Assembly (NCBI GenBank): GCA_910574455.1
Contig: CAJSYZ010000007.1
Location: 5,389,974 to 5,453,973 of the forward strand
Source of the DNA: Trichaptum fuscoviolaceum
Lineage: Eukaryota > Basidiomycota > Agaricomycetes > Hymenochaetales > Trichaptaceae
Direction: 5' to 3'
DNA: 64,000 nucleotides
In this document: piece by piece, positions 1 through 11,791 of the stretch
Numbering within the stretch: position 1 is the first letter of the stretch
Layout: every line of letters begins with the position of its first letter
The notes under the pieces: generated by a model
Told to the model about the DNA's origin: nothing
The model's input: only the letters and a program-made list of their open reading frames with translations
Databases searched by the model: none
Program-made: the position numbers and the translations under genes

Positions 1-137
1 ACTACCTTCTGAAGGGGCGGTACGGCGGTCCGCCTCGCAGAAACACGTTCTGGTTCTGACATTCGATGTGTATGTTGTACCCTTCAAGTTTCATCCGAGT
101 GCTTTCCGAAATTGCTCTATGTTCAGAATTGAAGACG

Positions 138-144
138 TATAAAG
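138..144 (+). promoter_or_regulatory. TATA-like box of pectate lyase gene
   Basis: TATAAAG lies 72 bp upstream of the start codon at 216, a plausible core-promoter distance. It is the only such motif between the window start and the gene. Confidence 0.5.
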
Positions 145-215
145 AGGCCATCGAGTCGTCGGCTTCATCTCAGAACTCTCAGTTCTATTTAGCGGCTTTT
201 GCTCATCGTCCGAAA

Positions 216-1718
216 ATGAAGTGGATTTTGTCTCTCATCGCCTTCGTCGCTGTCCAGGTTGTTTCGGTGTGTACGATCTATTTATTTCGATAACTTTAAT
301 CGCACTAACGGGTATTATCAGGGATCTCCAACCCCAACACTCGTCAAGCGAGCCTCTGTCAACGACGTTGCCACCATCGGATATGCTACTCTGAACGGCG
401 GGTAAGTAATCGAACTGTACCTGAAATTAACTTACTCACAAGCGATCGACTTTGTCTAGAACGACTGGAGGTTCGGGTGGAACAACTACTACTGTCACTA
501 CACTCGATGCGCTGACCTCTGCGGTGACTGGTGACGCGAAGAAGATTGTCATCATCTCTGGTAAGTTTCTCTACGAACATTCTGATGAATATTCCTGATA
601 AATCATCTAGGTACTATCACGGGCGACGCTGTTGTTAAAATCGGCTCAAACACATCCGTCCTTGGCGCGAGTGGCGCAAGTACGTTGATGAAGGTTTTCT
701 TATCCCGATAATGTCAAGCTAAGGCGAATCATTTGCTTTCAGCGCTTGTCGGAGTCGGCCTCCGCGTCCTCAACGAAGCGAACGTGATCATTCGCAATGT
801 CAAGATTCAGAAGGTCCTTGCTTCCGCTGGCGATGCTATTGGTATTCAGGCTTCGAGCCAGGTCTGGGTTGACCACGTTGACCTCAGCTCTGTAAGTGGA
901 CTCGTGGGAGGAATGGACAATTAGCTCATCGCAAATGACACATCCTTCAGGATCGTGACCACGACAAGGACTAGTGAGTACAGCTTTCTTGGCAACTGCG
1001 CTTGGACAGCTTACTCATGAGACTTCGATTAAGCTACGATGGTCTCCTCGATATAACCCACGGCTGCACAGGCGTTACTGTCACTAACAGCTACGTACGC
1101 AATAAATCACTTCTTTTTCATCAACGAAAGCTTCTTAATGAAACCATGCGAAACAGCTCCACGACCACTGGAAGGCTTCCCTGATAGGACACTCTGACAA
1201 TAACGGCGCCCAAGATGTAGCCATTACCGTCACAATGGCAAACAACTATTGGTCCGTGTCTATGTATCTACTATCTCCTCTCCCCGACAGTGCTTCTTAA
1301 TACTTTCGGCCCTTGCGCAGGTACAACTTGAACTCCCGCACACCCTCCTTCCGCTTCGGTACTGGCCACATCTTCAACAACTACTTCCTCGACAACAACG
1401 ACGGTATCAATACTCGTGATGGTTAGCTTCTCTTGTGCTTCTTGCGCTCCCTCATACATAATGACCAGGTACTGAACGGTTTTCTCATACGTAGGCGCCC
1501 AGCTCCTCGTCGAGAACAACGTCTTCTCCGGAGTAGACAAGCCCTTGTATGACACCGACACCGGATACGCCGTGGCGACCGGTAATGACTTCGGTGAAGG
1601 GAGTAACACAGCCCCGACCGGCACCTTCACGTCACCGCCGTACTCGTATTCGCTCATCTCGACCTCGAGCGTCGAGAGCAGCGTCCTCTCTAATGCTGGT
1701 GCCATCTTGAGCTTCTGA
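216..1718 (+). CDS. Secreted pectate lyase, polysaccharide lyase family 1
   Basis: Multi-exon gene of about 310-320 codons. The ATG at 216 opens a signal peptide ([17 protein letters not shown]); exon 1 ends at 266 and exon 2 starts at 322. Spliced text shows PL1 hallmarks in order: a VGVGLRV/NVIIRN strand region; WVDHVDLSS (the vWiDH motif); DRDHDKD...DGLLDITHG, the calcium-binding aspartates; [16 protein letters not shown]; and [19 protein letters not shown], which holds the catalytic-arginine motif RxPxxR. The C-terminus is Ser/Thr rich and the stop is at 1716-1718. The enzyme cleaves de-esterified pectin by beta-elimination outside the cell, consistent with plant-litter breakdown. It is a host gene outside the large transposon. 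Confidence 0.9.
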
Positions 1719-2919
1719 GACGAGTCGCTTTCCCGACTCCACAGTCACTGAGGGAACTTGCGAAGTCCTGATTACCTTACGACTTGTGTGTAGTCGAATC
1801 TCAGCTTGGATGAAATATACATTCATTGTGGAGAATGGATCCAAGGGAATTGATTTTCTGCATTCCAACTCGGTCTCAAGTTTCTCACATCTCCGCTATA
1901 TTCATCTATGCTCAAACTCGCCATAAGGTTATCCCTTGCGCCTAGGTAGCTCCACTATGGGGCCTGGGATCGTGAGTCGGAAACAATGTGTTGGTCTTTG
2001 GACTTGTAGATCAATTGGACTCGAATGCGCGGATCCTCCAGCAAACTACACGCTTGCTTTACTTCCAGCTACAACTGTCCTCTGTAAATTCAGGAGTCAG
2101 ATGCTACAGAGATCGGAACTAATTTTTGTACGATATGGAGCTCGCTGACGGACCTGATGTCTTAGGACCGCTGGGGCTCACGAATCTGGTGCATCATCAT
2201 CAATGTCATGTCGCACGTCAGGTCCTTCTACACCTGAAGTCGACTTATTGCGTTCGATCTACCCTGGTCTGAGTATAAAGATAGTCTGGACAATCAGCCA
2301 TGAAGTTAGAAACGTTCGGTACCTTATCTGACATTAACGGAATGCTGATTGTTTTCAATTGGTAGCATGAAGCAGTCATCGTCGTGCTAGGAGAGGGAAG
2401 AAGAGGTGACAACGTCCGACTCAGTGCTTGGCTTTATTCACCGACCGATGGGGACTTCCGGGGATGTGACGATTGACTTATCGTGAACATCCGTTCCTGC
2501 GCTGAAGGTAGCGTATGGCGAAGTCATGTTTTATATTCCATACTTCGGGACAGAAGCGCCGTGACATACATCCCAGGCGGAAACAGTCGTTTTCTACTCA
2601 CTGATTTTCCGGACTCTCAATTTGAGGACCCTTAAATTGCCAAACTCAGATATCATCGAATAATGTTTTTGTAATCTGCGGAGTTTCAACTTGAAAGCTT
2701 CCGCAAACTTGAATTAGCAGAACGGATACGTCATCCTCGAACCTTGTACATCAAATCTTCCGAGCGATACCACTACGGAGGACGGCAACGTGAGTATTGC
2801 CTCGGTCTGCTATCGTGTGCTTATTACCTTTAATAGGTAGCGCATCATGATGCCATCCTTCGTTAGGATGTTGCTTGAACTTCACGTTTGTGGGTATGAG
2901 AGCGAGCTGCCCCCGAATA
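1719..2919. other. Intergenic DNA, no gene seen
   Basis: Only short open frames without recognisable protein features occur here. It includes the 3' flank of the pectate lyase gene and the DNA up to the TA target duplication of the MITE at 2918-2919. I see no tRNA or repeat. Confidence 0.5.
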
Positions 2920-3255
2920 CAGTGTCGGAAGGTCAAAACCCGCCTCTGGGTGCAGGCCGGAATTTTGCGTCAATGACTGAGATTTCAAAATTTTTGTAAT
3001 AGAAGTAAGGAAGATACGTTGATTTCTGCAATAAAAAATTTTCCGGTATATGTTTCAAATTTTTTGAAGAAATTGAAAAATTTTAGTCGAATTTTAGTCT
3101 CTATTGACCTTGGATTGACTGGAAATACAAACATAATTGTTTTCCGAGACTTTCTAGAAAGTCTGTAATTAGGGTTTAATGCTTGAGGCTTCCGGACGAA
3201 AGTGTCCGGGTGGACTGGGAAAAAGATGAATTCCGGATAGAATTGGCAAAACTTG

Positions 3256-4214
3256 CACTGGAAAAATTTCACCCTTTTTCCTTATGTAAAAGCGTAAACA
3301 AAAATGAGAATTTTGTTTGACCTTTTGATGGCCGTAAAATTCTGAGAAAAACTTTAAATTTATCTCAACCTTTTGTCTAGTGTAAAATGATGGTGAAAGT
3401 TAACCCTTTGAGGCTCGTAAAAGGTAGAACAAAAGTAAGACTTCTATTCTGCCTTTTGCTATAGACAAAATTAAAACTTTTAGCATAAAGGCTTTTTTAT
3501 GATGCAAAAGTGTGAACGAAAGTCGGAGTTTTCAACGCAACAAAATTCAAAGTTTTGCTCAGCCTTTTCTGTTGTGAAAAAGTCTTAGCCTTTTTCGTTG
3601 CACAAAAGTGTGAATAAAAATGAAACTTTTCTTTGGCATTTTTAAGACAGTAAAAGTTTGAAAAAAAATATAAGATGGATCTTAGCCTTTTGTCTAACAT
3701 AAAAGGGTGATCAAAACTTAAGTTTTTGGTGCATGTAACAGGATAAACAAAAAGGTGGACTTTTGTTTCACATTTTGTCAACAGCAAAAGATAGACTATA
3801 ATATACCACTTTTGTTACATGAAAAAGGCTAGGTTTATTTTACTAGTACATGATGCAGAAAAATGATTGCAGACCTATAAAGCATTTTGGATAGATAAAA
3901 GACTACAGAAAAGACTAAAACTATTCCGTTACGATTTTACCTTGGAGAAAATCCTAGCAAAATGAATTGTGACTGTCACGTGCTCGTTAAAAATCTACAC
4001 GAACCGAGAATCGAACCATTGAACAGAGGAATTCATGGCATCTACTCATCAGAAAGGGATTTAAGCCGCTACACTATAAAGACGTTAAAATTATACCTAC
4101 GTGACAATCTATGTTAGCAAAAAAAACACCAAGGAACCCTTTTTCTCCCTTCTTTACTACCTTTCCTGAGACTTTCTCCTTTTTCTGAGACTACGTTTCA
4201 AGAGACACGTCTGC
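3256..4214 (+). repeat. Left terminal inverted repeat arm
   Basis: About 959 bp matching 45676-46655 in inverted orientation. Sample comparison near the inner end shows one C/T substitution (in the run after CTTTTTCTCCC) and a 22-bp segment present only in the right arm. Homology ends at ...GACACGTCTGC (4214), where the repeat arrays begin. The AT-rich sequence is open in several frames by chance, with no convincing protein. Confidence 0.9.
3989..4083 (-). ncRNA. tRNA-like Pol III unit in left TIR (relic)
   Basis: On the minus strand a box A (TAGTGTAGCGG, 4066-4076) is followed 48 nt later by a box B (GGTTCGATTCT, 4007-4017) and a T5 terminator (3989-3993). This is the arrangement of a tRNA gene or tRNA-derived SINE head. 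The stems do not pair well into a complete cloverleaf and I could not assign an anticodon, so I read it as a tRNA-derived relic that may still carry a Pol III promoter. Confidence 0.45.
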
Positions 4215-4896
4215 GTTTCCGAAGGCTAACGTCTGCATTTCCTAAGGCTAACTTCTGCGTTTCCTAAGAGAGGCGTCTGCGTCTGCGTTTCCTAAGAGAG
4301 AGTCTGCTTTTCCTAAGGCTAATATCTGCGTTTCCTAAGGCTAACGCCTGCGTTTCCTAAGGCTAACGCCTGCGTTTCCTAAGTTAAAGTCTGCGTTTCC
4401 TAAGAGAGAGTTTGCGTTTCCTAAGGCTAACGTCTGCGTTTCCTGAGAGAGACGTCTGCGTTTCTTAAGGCTAACGTCTGCTTTTCCTAAGGCTAACGTC
4501 TGCGTTCCTGATAGAGACGTCTGCGTTTCCTAAGGGAGAGTCTGCGTTTCCGAAGGCTAACGTCTGCGTTTCCTAAGAGAGGCGTCTGCGTTTCCTAAGA
4601 CAGACGTCTGCGTTTCCTAAGAGAGAGTCTGCTTTTCCTAAGGCTAACGGCTGCTTCTGCTAAGGGAGAGTCTGCGTTTCCTAAGACAGACGTTTGCGTT
4701 TCCTGAGAGAGTCTGCGTTTCCTATGGCTAACGTCTGTGCTTCCCAGGACTAACGAAGATGTTTCCTGGGAGAAACAGTGACGTTACCTGAATCCTGACA
4801 TTAACGCTTGCTTTCTTGTAAGAGACGTCTACGTTTGCAGCGAAAGACGTTAACGTTTCCTTTGAGAAACGTAGATTTTTCCTACGTTTGCTGTAA
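4215..4896 (+). repeat. Left subterminal tandem array and flank
   Basis: About 23 imperfect copies of a ~22-bp unit (core GTCTGCGTTTCCTAAGG / GTCTGCGTTTCCTGAGA) run to about 4735. A unique ~160-bp flank follows to about 4896. CACTA elements carry such subterminal motifs as binding sites for an element-encoded protein. The block has the same orientation on the + strand as its right-end counterpart, although the outer arms are inverted. Confidence 0.85.
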
Positions 4897-5151
4897 CTAA
4901 TTGTGCCTCGAGTTTCTCGGTGATAACGGAGATTCACTCATACGCCCTACTGATTTCTAATTGACCGTTAAAGTCTTATTTTGGAGGTTGGTATAAGTAT
5001 CTGGGTATTGGCCTGCATCTCCTGGTAACCTGAAAACCTAATGGGTGAATGTGGTCCTCAGTAGCGATCATGTCGTGAAGAAGTATTTGTTTTGTTTCCT
5101 TTTGACCAGAGAGATTGGCTCCGGTTGCCGCTCTTTCTGTAACATATCTAG

Positions 5152-5723
5152 GACTTCGAGAGCGTTGGGATTAATGGGATTGCTGGCATGGGAAGTATCC
5201 GACAGAGTGAATTAGACTTTGAACGCGATGGGATTGTGGAGATCTCTTCTTCGGTGAGCACCCTTCCTGAGTCCCGTTAAGCCACATCTTCTCAACTCCC
5301 CAGCAGGCTTACTACCGCAATGCTCGTCGCGCTCGTCGCGTTCGTCGCGTTCGTCGCGTTCGTCGCGTTCGTCGCGTTCGCCACTCTTCTCCTACTCTTC
5401 CTACTGCTATTGTTCCTCTTATTCCTTATATTCCGGTATCTGATGCTTCTCGTGCTTCTCGTCGGTATGAACATGTGAAGAGGTACAAGATCCGCCCCCC
5501 TCCCCCCCCTCGTTCCAAGACCTTCCGGTGCATGATGCCGGTTCGATTCAGCGACGAATTGAGGAGGCTAGAGGCTGAGAGAGCAAAGAATGGCGACGAC
5601 GGTTCTGTGTCTGCCAACAACGAGGATGGTGGTGACAGTTCTGGGTCTGACGACGGCGGCGACGACGATGACGGCGAGCATTCCAAGTCTGACAGCGAAG
5701 ATCTGCGCGCGGAGAGCAGCTAA
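5152..5723 (+). CDS. Acidic Arg/Pro-rich protein, second (left) copy
   Basis: Inverted, partly diverged copy of the gene at 19396-20132. The first visible exon starts after a TATCTAG acceptor (DFESVGING...SELDFERDGIVEISSS). An intron follows at about 5253-5311. The last exon begins AYYRNAR, carries a 9-bp repeat (TTCGTCGCG)n encoding VRR units at about 5330-5380, then KRYKIRPPPPPRSKTFRCMM, and an acidic Ser/Asp tail ending DLRAESS at 5723. The last exon is intact and nearly identical to the other copy, but the upstream exon is diverged and I find no clear start codon. Its function is unknown; it may be a truncated duplicate or a working paralogue. Confidence 0.5.
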
Positions 5724-5779
5724 GCGAAAGGCGGAAGGCAATCGTGCTGCGTCCCAGGTCCCTGCTTAGTGAAGTTTGT

Positions 5780-5811
5780 GATCGTGTCTTAACAATTGTT
5801 AAGACACGATC
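5780..5811. repeat. 32-bp perfect palindrome
   Basis: A perfect inverted repeat with 16-bp arms (GATCGTGTCTTAACAA and its complement) and no spacer, just 3' of the left acidic gene copy. The corresponding place near 19330 in the other copy has only one arm, so the palindrome arose after the duplication. It could act as a transcription stop or be a recombination scar. Confidence 0.8.
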
Positions 5812-6252
5812 AATATCTTCTTGACTTTGTCTGCATTTCTCTTTCTGAAGATTTGCATGTCTCCAATTGGGTCCGTCTTTATTCCTCTTTTCGCCACTTC
5901 GTTATTACTCTTTCCATCTTTCTTTTTTCGTGGCTAAAATATGAGTTCTGAAAGGTATTTTCCTGCTTTAATGAACCGTCGAATAACCGGTAATTTGATG
6001 TCCGCGCTGCAGAGGGTCAACAATCCGTCGTATTGGGTAACACCTGCATTCTCAATCGATTCATGGCGGACAATAGGACATCGAAATAACGCTGACCAAA
6101 TTTGGAATGTAACTCGAAACTTCTCTGAATTGAGGACGGGGAACTGGCATACCGCGGAGGTTGGAAATTAATTTGCAAGTCATCAAGGGCCCCGGTACCT
6201 GTACTACTCAGCTCCTGTCTCCCGCGCCCAATGTTCATTACGAGGGTGTAAG
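5812..6252. other. Short ORFs only
   Basis: Overlapping small ATG frames exist on both strands (5941-6171 plus, 6017-6238 minus). Neither has recognisable features, and they overlap each other. I do not call a gene. Confidence 0.3.
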
Positions 6253-6724
6253 CTATTGCGTATTTTGGTCAGGAGGGAGACACGAATTTGAACTCCGACC
6301 AAGCTGATCAAACTTCGCTAGAACCCATAACTGGACCGTTCGTGAAACGTGTAGCGTGCTCGACCGTAAGGCCGAAGTCAAGTTCTTAGGCGCAGTTTGG
6401 GCGTTAACGCACTTGATAGTGTAATAATTCTCTCTGCACCTGATGTTAGGTCCATCCACAAAGCAGGTTGAATAGTACGCAACATAACTTTTCATACCGC
6501 GGTCCAAGCGTCGCATTTCGTCTCCTACAAGGCGAGATTTTCAATTGTTTTGAATTTCGCAGCGAAAAGAAGTTGTAGTGATGTTCTATTTCATACACCT
6601 TCTCAGATGTTCGATCTTTAATAACGGAATCTTTCTGTCTTCTTCTCCTGCGCAGCTCTGTGATTGCACCCACGGGTGTGGTGAATACATAAAGGTCTAT
6701 CGATTCCATGTCATCTGGTTGCAT
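6253..6724 (-). CDS. Possible small unknown protein
   Basis: Starts at ATG 6724 (MQPDDMESIDLYVFTTPVGA...RRRRRQKDSVIKDRTSEK) with a GT donor directly after. Plausible following exons end in ...CRENYYTIKCVNAQT...LPPDQNTQ at 6253. The start lies 30 bp from the divergent gene at 6754, suggesting a shared promoter. No family is recognised and the exon chain is tentative. Confidence 0.3.
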
Positions 6725-6753
6725 TATCTAGCATCCTTTCATAGTTCTAGAAG

Positions 6754-7527
6754 ATGAAGACACAAATCTTAACCCGTCGTCCCAAGATCCCTAAGGAACC
6801 AAAGGAACGTGTACGCCTTGAGGGCGTACGAGCCGCTCTCATGCGCTTCCTAGACATAGGTGGGACAGCGGCACCAGCAATCGGGCCTTATGTGGGTCAT
6901 CCGGTGCCGTCGACAGGTGGACTTGTTCGCCAGATGGAGGTAATTCATATACTTACCTTGTGAGGAATCCCATTTTTGATGCTTTTTGCTCCAGAACTCG
7001 ACCTTCACCCGGGACAGGGCCCATGATGTTGAAGCTAGAGCACAGAGTGCTTTGGACTCGTTCCAAGGTCAAGAACCTGCGAATGGTTACGAGGCCCGTA
7101 TTATTGACCTAATCAAGTACGTCCTGGCAACATCATATACCATCAATAACCCTAACGTCAGATTGACAGTGAATTGAACGAAATTAAACGTGTCAGCGGC
7201 GTCGTTGGCGGTACGGGGAGATTGCGCTTGTTTTTTTCCTTCTCTCGGATTTCGCACTTTCTGAACGAATCGGAGATGATACTGGGCCAGTCAAAGTCTG
7301 AATTGGAGGTATGTGTGCGCTTCACGTACATGTAACCTTGTTCATTTGGGTAACCGTCAACATTGTCTATCTAGCATATGAAATCTGAGAGGCTGCTTAC
7401 GTCGCTCAATATCGTGGTCGCTGAAGTTCGGGCTGCTCGAATGTACGCACTGCTTCAATGTGCCATTCTTGTGGTCCTCGTGTTCATTATTCTTTCGGCT
7501 TTTTTGTACTTTAAACTTGGAAATTAG
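6754..7527 (+). CDS. Tail-anchored helical protein, unknown function
   Basis: Four exons (about 6754-6938, 6995-7117, 7168-7308, 7375-7527) splice in phase to about 200 aa. The product has a basic N-terminus (MKTQILTRRPKIPKEPKER), a helical middle with SGVVGGTGRLRLFFSFSRISHFLNESEMI, and a C-terminal hydrophobic segment (ALLQCAILVVLVFIILSAFLYF) followed by only four residues. That topology is a tail-anchored membrane protein with its bulk in the cytosol or nucleoplasm. No domain family is recognised. It is transposon cargo, divergent from the small minus-strand gene. Confidence 0.65.
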
Positions 7528-7590
7528 GACGCTCGCCGCATTTCCATTTTTTCTCCTGTAAATTTCGTGGTCCCCAGCTCCTTTCTCGTA

Positions 7591-8680
7591 ATGTGTACCC
7601 CCACTCCAGATATCGTCACATTGAAAGGAAACGATTGGAAAGCAAACGTCCATAATGAATTCAAGGTAATACCGTAATGGCTCGACTGAGTCATAGTCTG
7701 ATCAAGAATCAATATCGTTAATGATGAGTTCTATTAATTTCTTCGACAGCACCTCATACGTACCATCGTGTACAAACTCTATCTCTTCGGCCGTTCAGCA
7801 CGGGGTTCTTTTCAGTTACTCCCATATCTGTTTTGTATGCTCGTAGAAATCCGCGGACTGAGAATTGCATCATATTGACTTCTTGTCGTTCTTCGATACC
7901 GGCTTAGCTCCCCTAACAATACAGCAGTATCGGATCTGAAATACAGAATAGTCAGCATACATACGCTCCAGTAGATGAAACCTTATCTCGTACACTGAGT
8001 ACATTATCGATCACGCGCTTTGCGGTGGTCGCTAGCTCCCCTACCCCATCATTATCGACCCTATCTGTCTCCAATAACGATGTTCAGGCGAGCGATAACA
8101 ACCTGGGCAAACCCACGCATGCTACGTAGAAAGCCGCACGTAAAAAAGACATGTATACAAATGGTAGACACCTTCGTAGACAACGTACACATACATGGCC
8201 GAGACAGAATCGAGTCGGTAACCATCATGTACGTAGGGCACTTGCTACCGATACTTAATCTCATAATTTACAGATCGGAGCCTCATAAGTCAAGATCTGA
8301 CAGACGAAAACATGTCACCGCTGGCGTAAATCGATCGCGACCGACTAGCATCGACGGACGATCCCATGGAGAGAATCACGGCCAGTACGATGCTATAGCT
8401 CATATTCCCTACCCTTCGGACCACCCATCGCTTGAGGAAATAGTGAGATTCGTTCTTGAATCTGGTTTCAGTCTAACCTGACGCAATGGAGGCTGATTCA
8501 GTGCGGGAAACTACATACTACCCAAAGGGATCACATACCCAGCGAGAAAAGGGCAAAGGCAAGGGCAAAGGCAAGGGCGAAGGTCAAGGCAAAGGTCTTG
8601 GTGTTTTCAAGTTGTTTGATGATGTTCGAGACATCTTTGTTCGTGTCGGTAATAAGTTCAAAAAGTTCCCCAAGAAGTAA
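7591..8680 (+). CDS. Possible multi-exon unknown gene
   Basis: An ATG at 7591 opens MCTPTPDIVTLKGNDWKANV..., followed by an intron and HLIRTIVYKLYLFGRSARG. Further coding-like stretches follow (SDHPSLEEIVRFVLESGFSL near 8440). The last exon has a Gly-Lys repeat (KGKGKGKGKGEGQGKG, about 8550-8600) and ends VGNKFKKFPKK at 8680. The pieces lie in different frames and I could not splice all of them confidently. It is either a real gene with several introns or a decayed one. Confidence 0.3.
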
Positions 8681-9975
8681 TAACGCGTCCTGAAATATGT
8701 GGCTATATGATAGTGAACTCATCCTCTTGTATTTCCCAATTGTTGTATTCTAGAAAGCAATGAAACCTCCTCTCTCGATGTTATGGTCCTGATCGCTTGT
8801 AGGTACTGTCGGCCCTGACGATCCTACACAATGGTTTAGTCTAATTTCACCCGGGTAATTATTATACTTAAGGAGGCTAAATTTAAATCTCTAGATCTCA
8901 CGAGTGCTAAATATAGCATCTGATCCTGGCCCTCCTTTCCTCCCCTTAGCCCCTCACTTATCCCTCAGCCCTTCGCCCCCGCCACATCTTCTGTACACAA
9001 AGTCTTCAACTCGTAGTAGAAAATAGTAGAAAATGTAGCCACTTGCCTTGCTGTTCCCCATAGATATTGCGTTTTCCTCCAACATCGGACCCATCTCCCG
9101 ATACCAATGCGACCCCCATTGCCCGCTCTCTGTGTGCTCGCTGCCACCCTATGTGACTATCTGTCGCTGTCATGACGTCTGCAAAATTCTGCGAGGGAGC
9201 AGGTGTGAATCGCTCGTATCATGATGCGGCAGACGGCTGACTATTAAGCAGCACATTTATCACATTTATACAACCTTTCCAATAGTGAGTACATGAAGCC
9301 TTCTGTCTGCACTACTAGTGGCTGCCTGTATTTGACTCTGTCTTAGTGGACATACAGTCGTATGACATTATATTTTAATAATATTTTAATATTTTAATAA
9401 ATCGGCTTTCGTAACTTCAGCATGCCACCCTGTACATTGTAGTGTTAGATGTCCAAGGGACATAGAGTACGAAAGAGGTATCAGGGAAAGCTTTTATAGC
9501 ATCGCATATGGGTTCAGGGCGGGCAAGACCTCACCCTCCTTCAAGATGCTATCTCACACGTGCAAATCAAGTTGTAGAGTAAGCCTGCCAAATCGATTAT
9601 CGCCTGTTAATCTCCACCGTGATATTATTTCTCATTATCTTGGACGGTCGTACGAATATCAAGACGATCCACGGCGAATTCCTTGTGCTCTGAAATCATG
9701 ACGCGGGAACCTGAAAATTTACATTTGGAACACACAGTAATTGCTCCGGGTAGTCGCAGTGGAAAATGCAAGTGTTTTGGTCAATGAACCTATGGAGGAG
9801 TAAACGAAGAATAGTATTTGTAGTACTCTTGCATGAACCCCTTGTTCGAAGACAGTATAACCTACTACATCCCTTTTATTGCCTTCCGTCTTCCGTTCGT
9901 CATATCCCTCAATCAGTCCATCACTGCCTCCCGCTTTGCCTTTTTGTATCGTTGGATATCTAGGATTGCAGGGCG
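8681..9975. other. AT-rich intergenic DNA, no gene seen
   Basis: About 1.3 kb without a convincing reading frame. It includes a short A/T-only patch at about 9370-9405. No clear repeat is visible. Confidence 0.45.
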
Positions 9976-11330
9976 TTAATGCAGAATCACTCGAATTTCA
10001 GATCTATGGGAAAAACCTTCGTTACACTTAACATTTGAGTCCTCGATATCCCTCTTTGTCTTGCTTGCGTTCGCTGGTAAAGATCCTGCTAGTTCGGGGG
10101 TCTGAGTCACGGCGCTCAGAGCATCGATGAGCTCCTGTGGCGGAAACTTTTCGTCCATTTGTGCAAGAGCTTTATCGTCCTCAGCTTTAGTGACAGCCGT
10201 GAGATTCGCAAAGCCATGCACTTGCAGTCGGGGTATAGGAAGTACAATGGAGTTGAGAATCCAATCGTCTTTAGTCCCGGACAAATCAATCCAAGTCGGC
10301 TTTGGATAGTTGTGCTGGACAACGGGAAAGTCATCGGGCGGAGAGTCGCTTGTCACAAACCTTTCATATCGGGGGACTGGAAGACGCGTATAGCCCATGA
10401 ATAGATAATCGACATGACCGATTTCAGTACTTACATCTTGAGTCGAACAGACCTGGGTCACCGGTGTATTTGAAGTCGTATCCATAGATGTCCGAAGTCC
10501 TATCCGCTATCGCCACTAGAGCACCGTAAGTACCTAAGATGCTAAGTAGCTATACACGAAAACAGCTTACTTTTCTTTGTCTCCAGCATCCACTTCAAGA
10601 AGTCGGGGTATAGAATGTCTCCCCATCGATGCCGGCCTAGTATCGTAGACAGATCTTTATTTGCGTCGAAGCGCACAATCACGTCGGTCCTCTGCTCTAT
10701 TGTCAGAGTGTCGTGAGATACACTGTGAGAGTCCAACCTTTGACACCGTCAAGATCGAGATAACGCCTGATTCATCCGAACCTAATGCGCGTCGTAGCCA
10801 TTCTGCGATGACATTCGGGTCGCGACTTCTCCATTCATGTCCGTCTTCAGTGCCTTGTCTGAAAGGGTTGCAAATGACTACGAATTGGTCTCCGCTGTTG
10901 TTCTCGTACATCTTGCGCTTTAGCGGCTTGGGTTTTTTGATCCGTCGCATATTCGGTCTTATACTTGTCTACCGTCACCCGAACACGAATAAGACGAGCT
11001 CAGTGTGCTTAAACGATACAGAATAATTACGGAATGCTTACCCCCACTTTCGAGGGAGATTGTCCTGGTGCAAAGTAATTCTTACGAGCGTCAACAGCAG
11101 TCGGAGCCGTTGAATGCCAGAGAGTGCGCTCTCCCGGTTTTGGGGGTATCAAGGCATTGTTCGTTGATACATGAATTCCCTCTCACTCCTCTTCGGGGCG
11201 GCCGTTCCGTGGTGGCAAACGTTTCATCCCTTGGTCCAAGCGTGTGTTCAACGAGGTTCATCTGTGTGCTTCCATCTTCTCGAAGCCGTCGAATCAACGG
11301 AAATCATTGTACCTTGCGCGCGCAGGGATA
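9976..11330 (-). CDS. Unknown cargo protein, apparent frameshift
   Basis: Coding stretches read from high to low coordinates: TAPTAVDARKNYFAPGQSPS; an intron (about 11037-10960); then MRRIKKPKPLKRKMYENN, DQFVVICNPFRQGTEDG and ALGSDESGVISILTV. A one-base frame change near 10740 leads to LDSHSVSHDTLTIEQRTDVI... and GDILYPDFLKWMLETKK. After a further intron come TDRTSDIYGYDFKYTGDPG and PRYERFVTSDSPPDDF, with a lysine-rich C-terminus and stop at 9976. No family is recognised. The frame change makes this a possible pseudogene unless it is a sequence error. It lies tandem to the PHD gene on the same strand. Confidence 0.45.
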
Positions 11331-11791
11331 AAAATATAAGATACATATGATGTGCATCCAATGAGGGGAATCAGAAGCCGATGTGTAATGCGGAGCGGTG
11401 AGGAAGGAAGAGCACATTTATTGATCAGCTGACAGTAAACTCATGGTGATGCACTCACCAAGAAGAGCCAGAACCAATTCCACGGTTATAGAAGGCACAA
11501 CCCGGCCTTCAAGTAACCCTGTGACATGCTGGTACTTGCGAAAAGCCAGGTCGGCCCTAAATGCACACGATAAGTAGTCATAAAGTTCTTGTAGCGTCTG
11601 CGACAAGTTCTTATGTGGTTTCTGTCGCCGACCAACGCTAAAAGAGACGTCAACGAGTATTCGAAGCCAACCGTTCTTAACACCTGGATATCCAAAGTGA
11701 ACAACTGAGGAACGTTCAAAGGACATGAGATAATAAAGGAGATAATACAAAAAACCTAATATATTCAAAAAAACAAGGACTACGATGCAGA

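Noticed and set aside
5426..5686. Long minus-strand frame opposite the acidic gene
   Set aside because: Shadow of the Asp/Ser-rich coding strand (Ser/Pro-rich antisense); the same shadow appears at 19433-19708.
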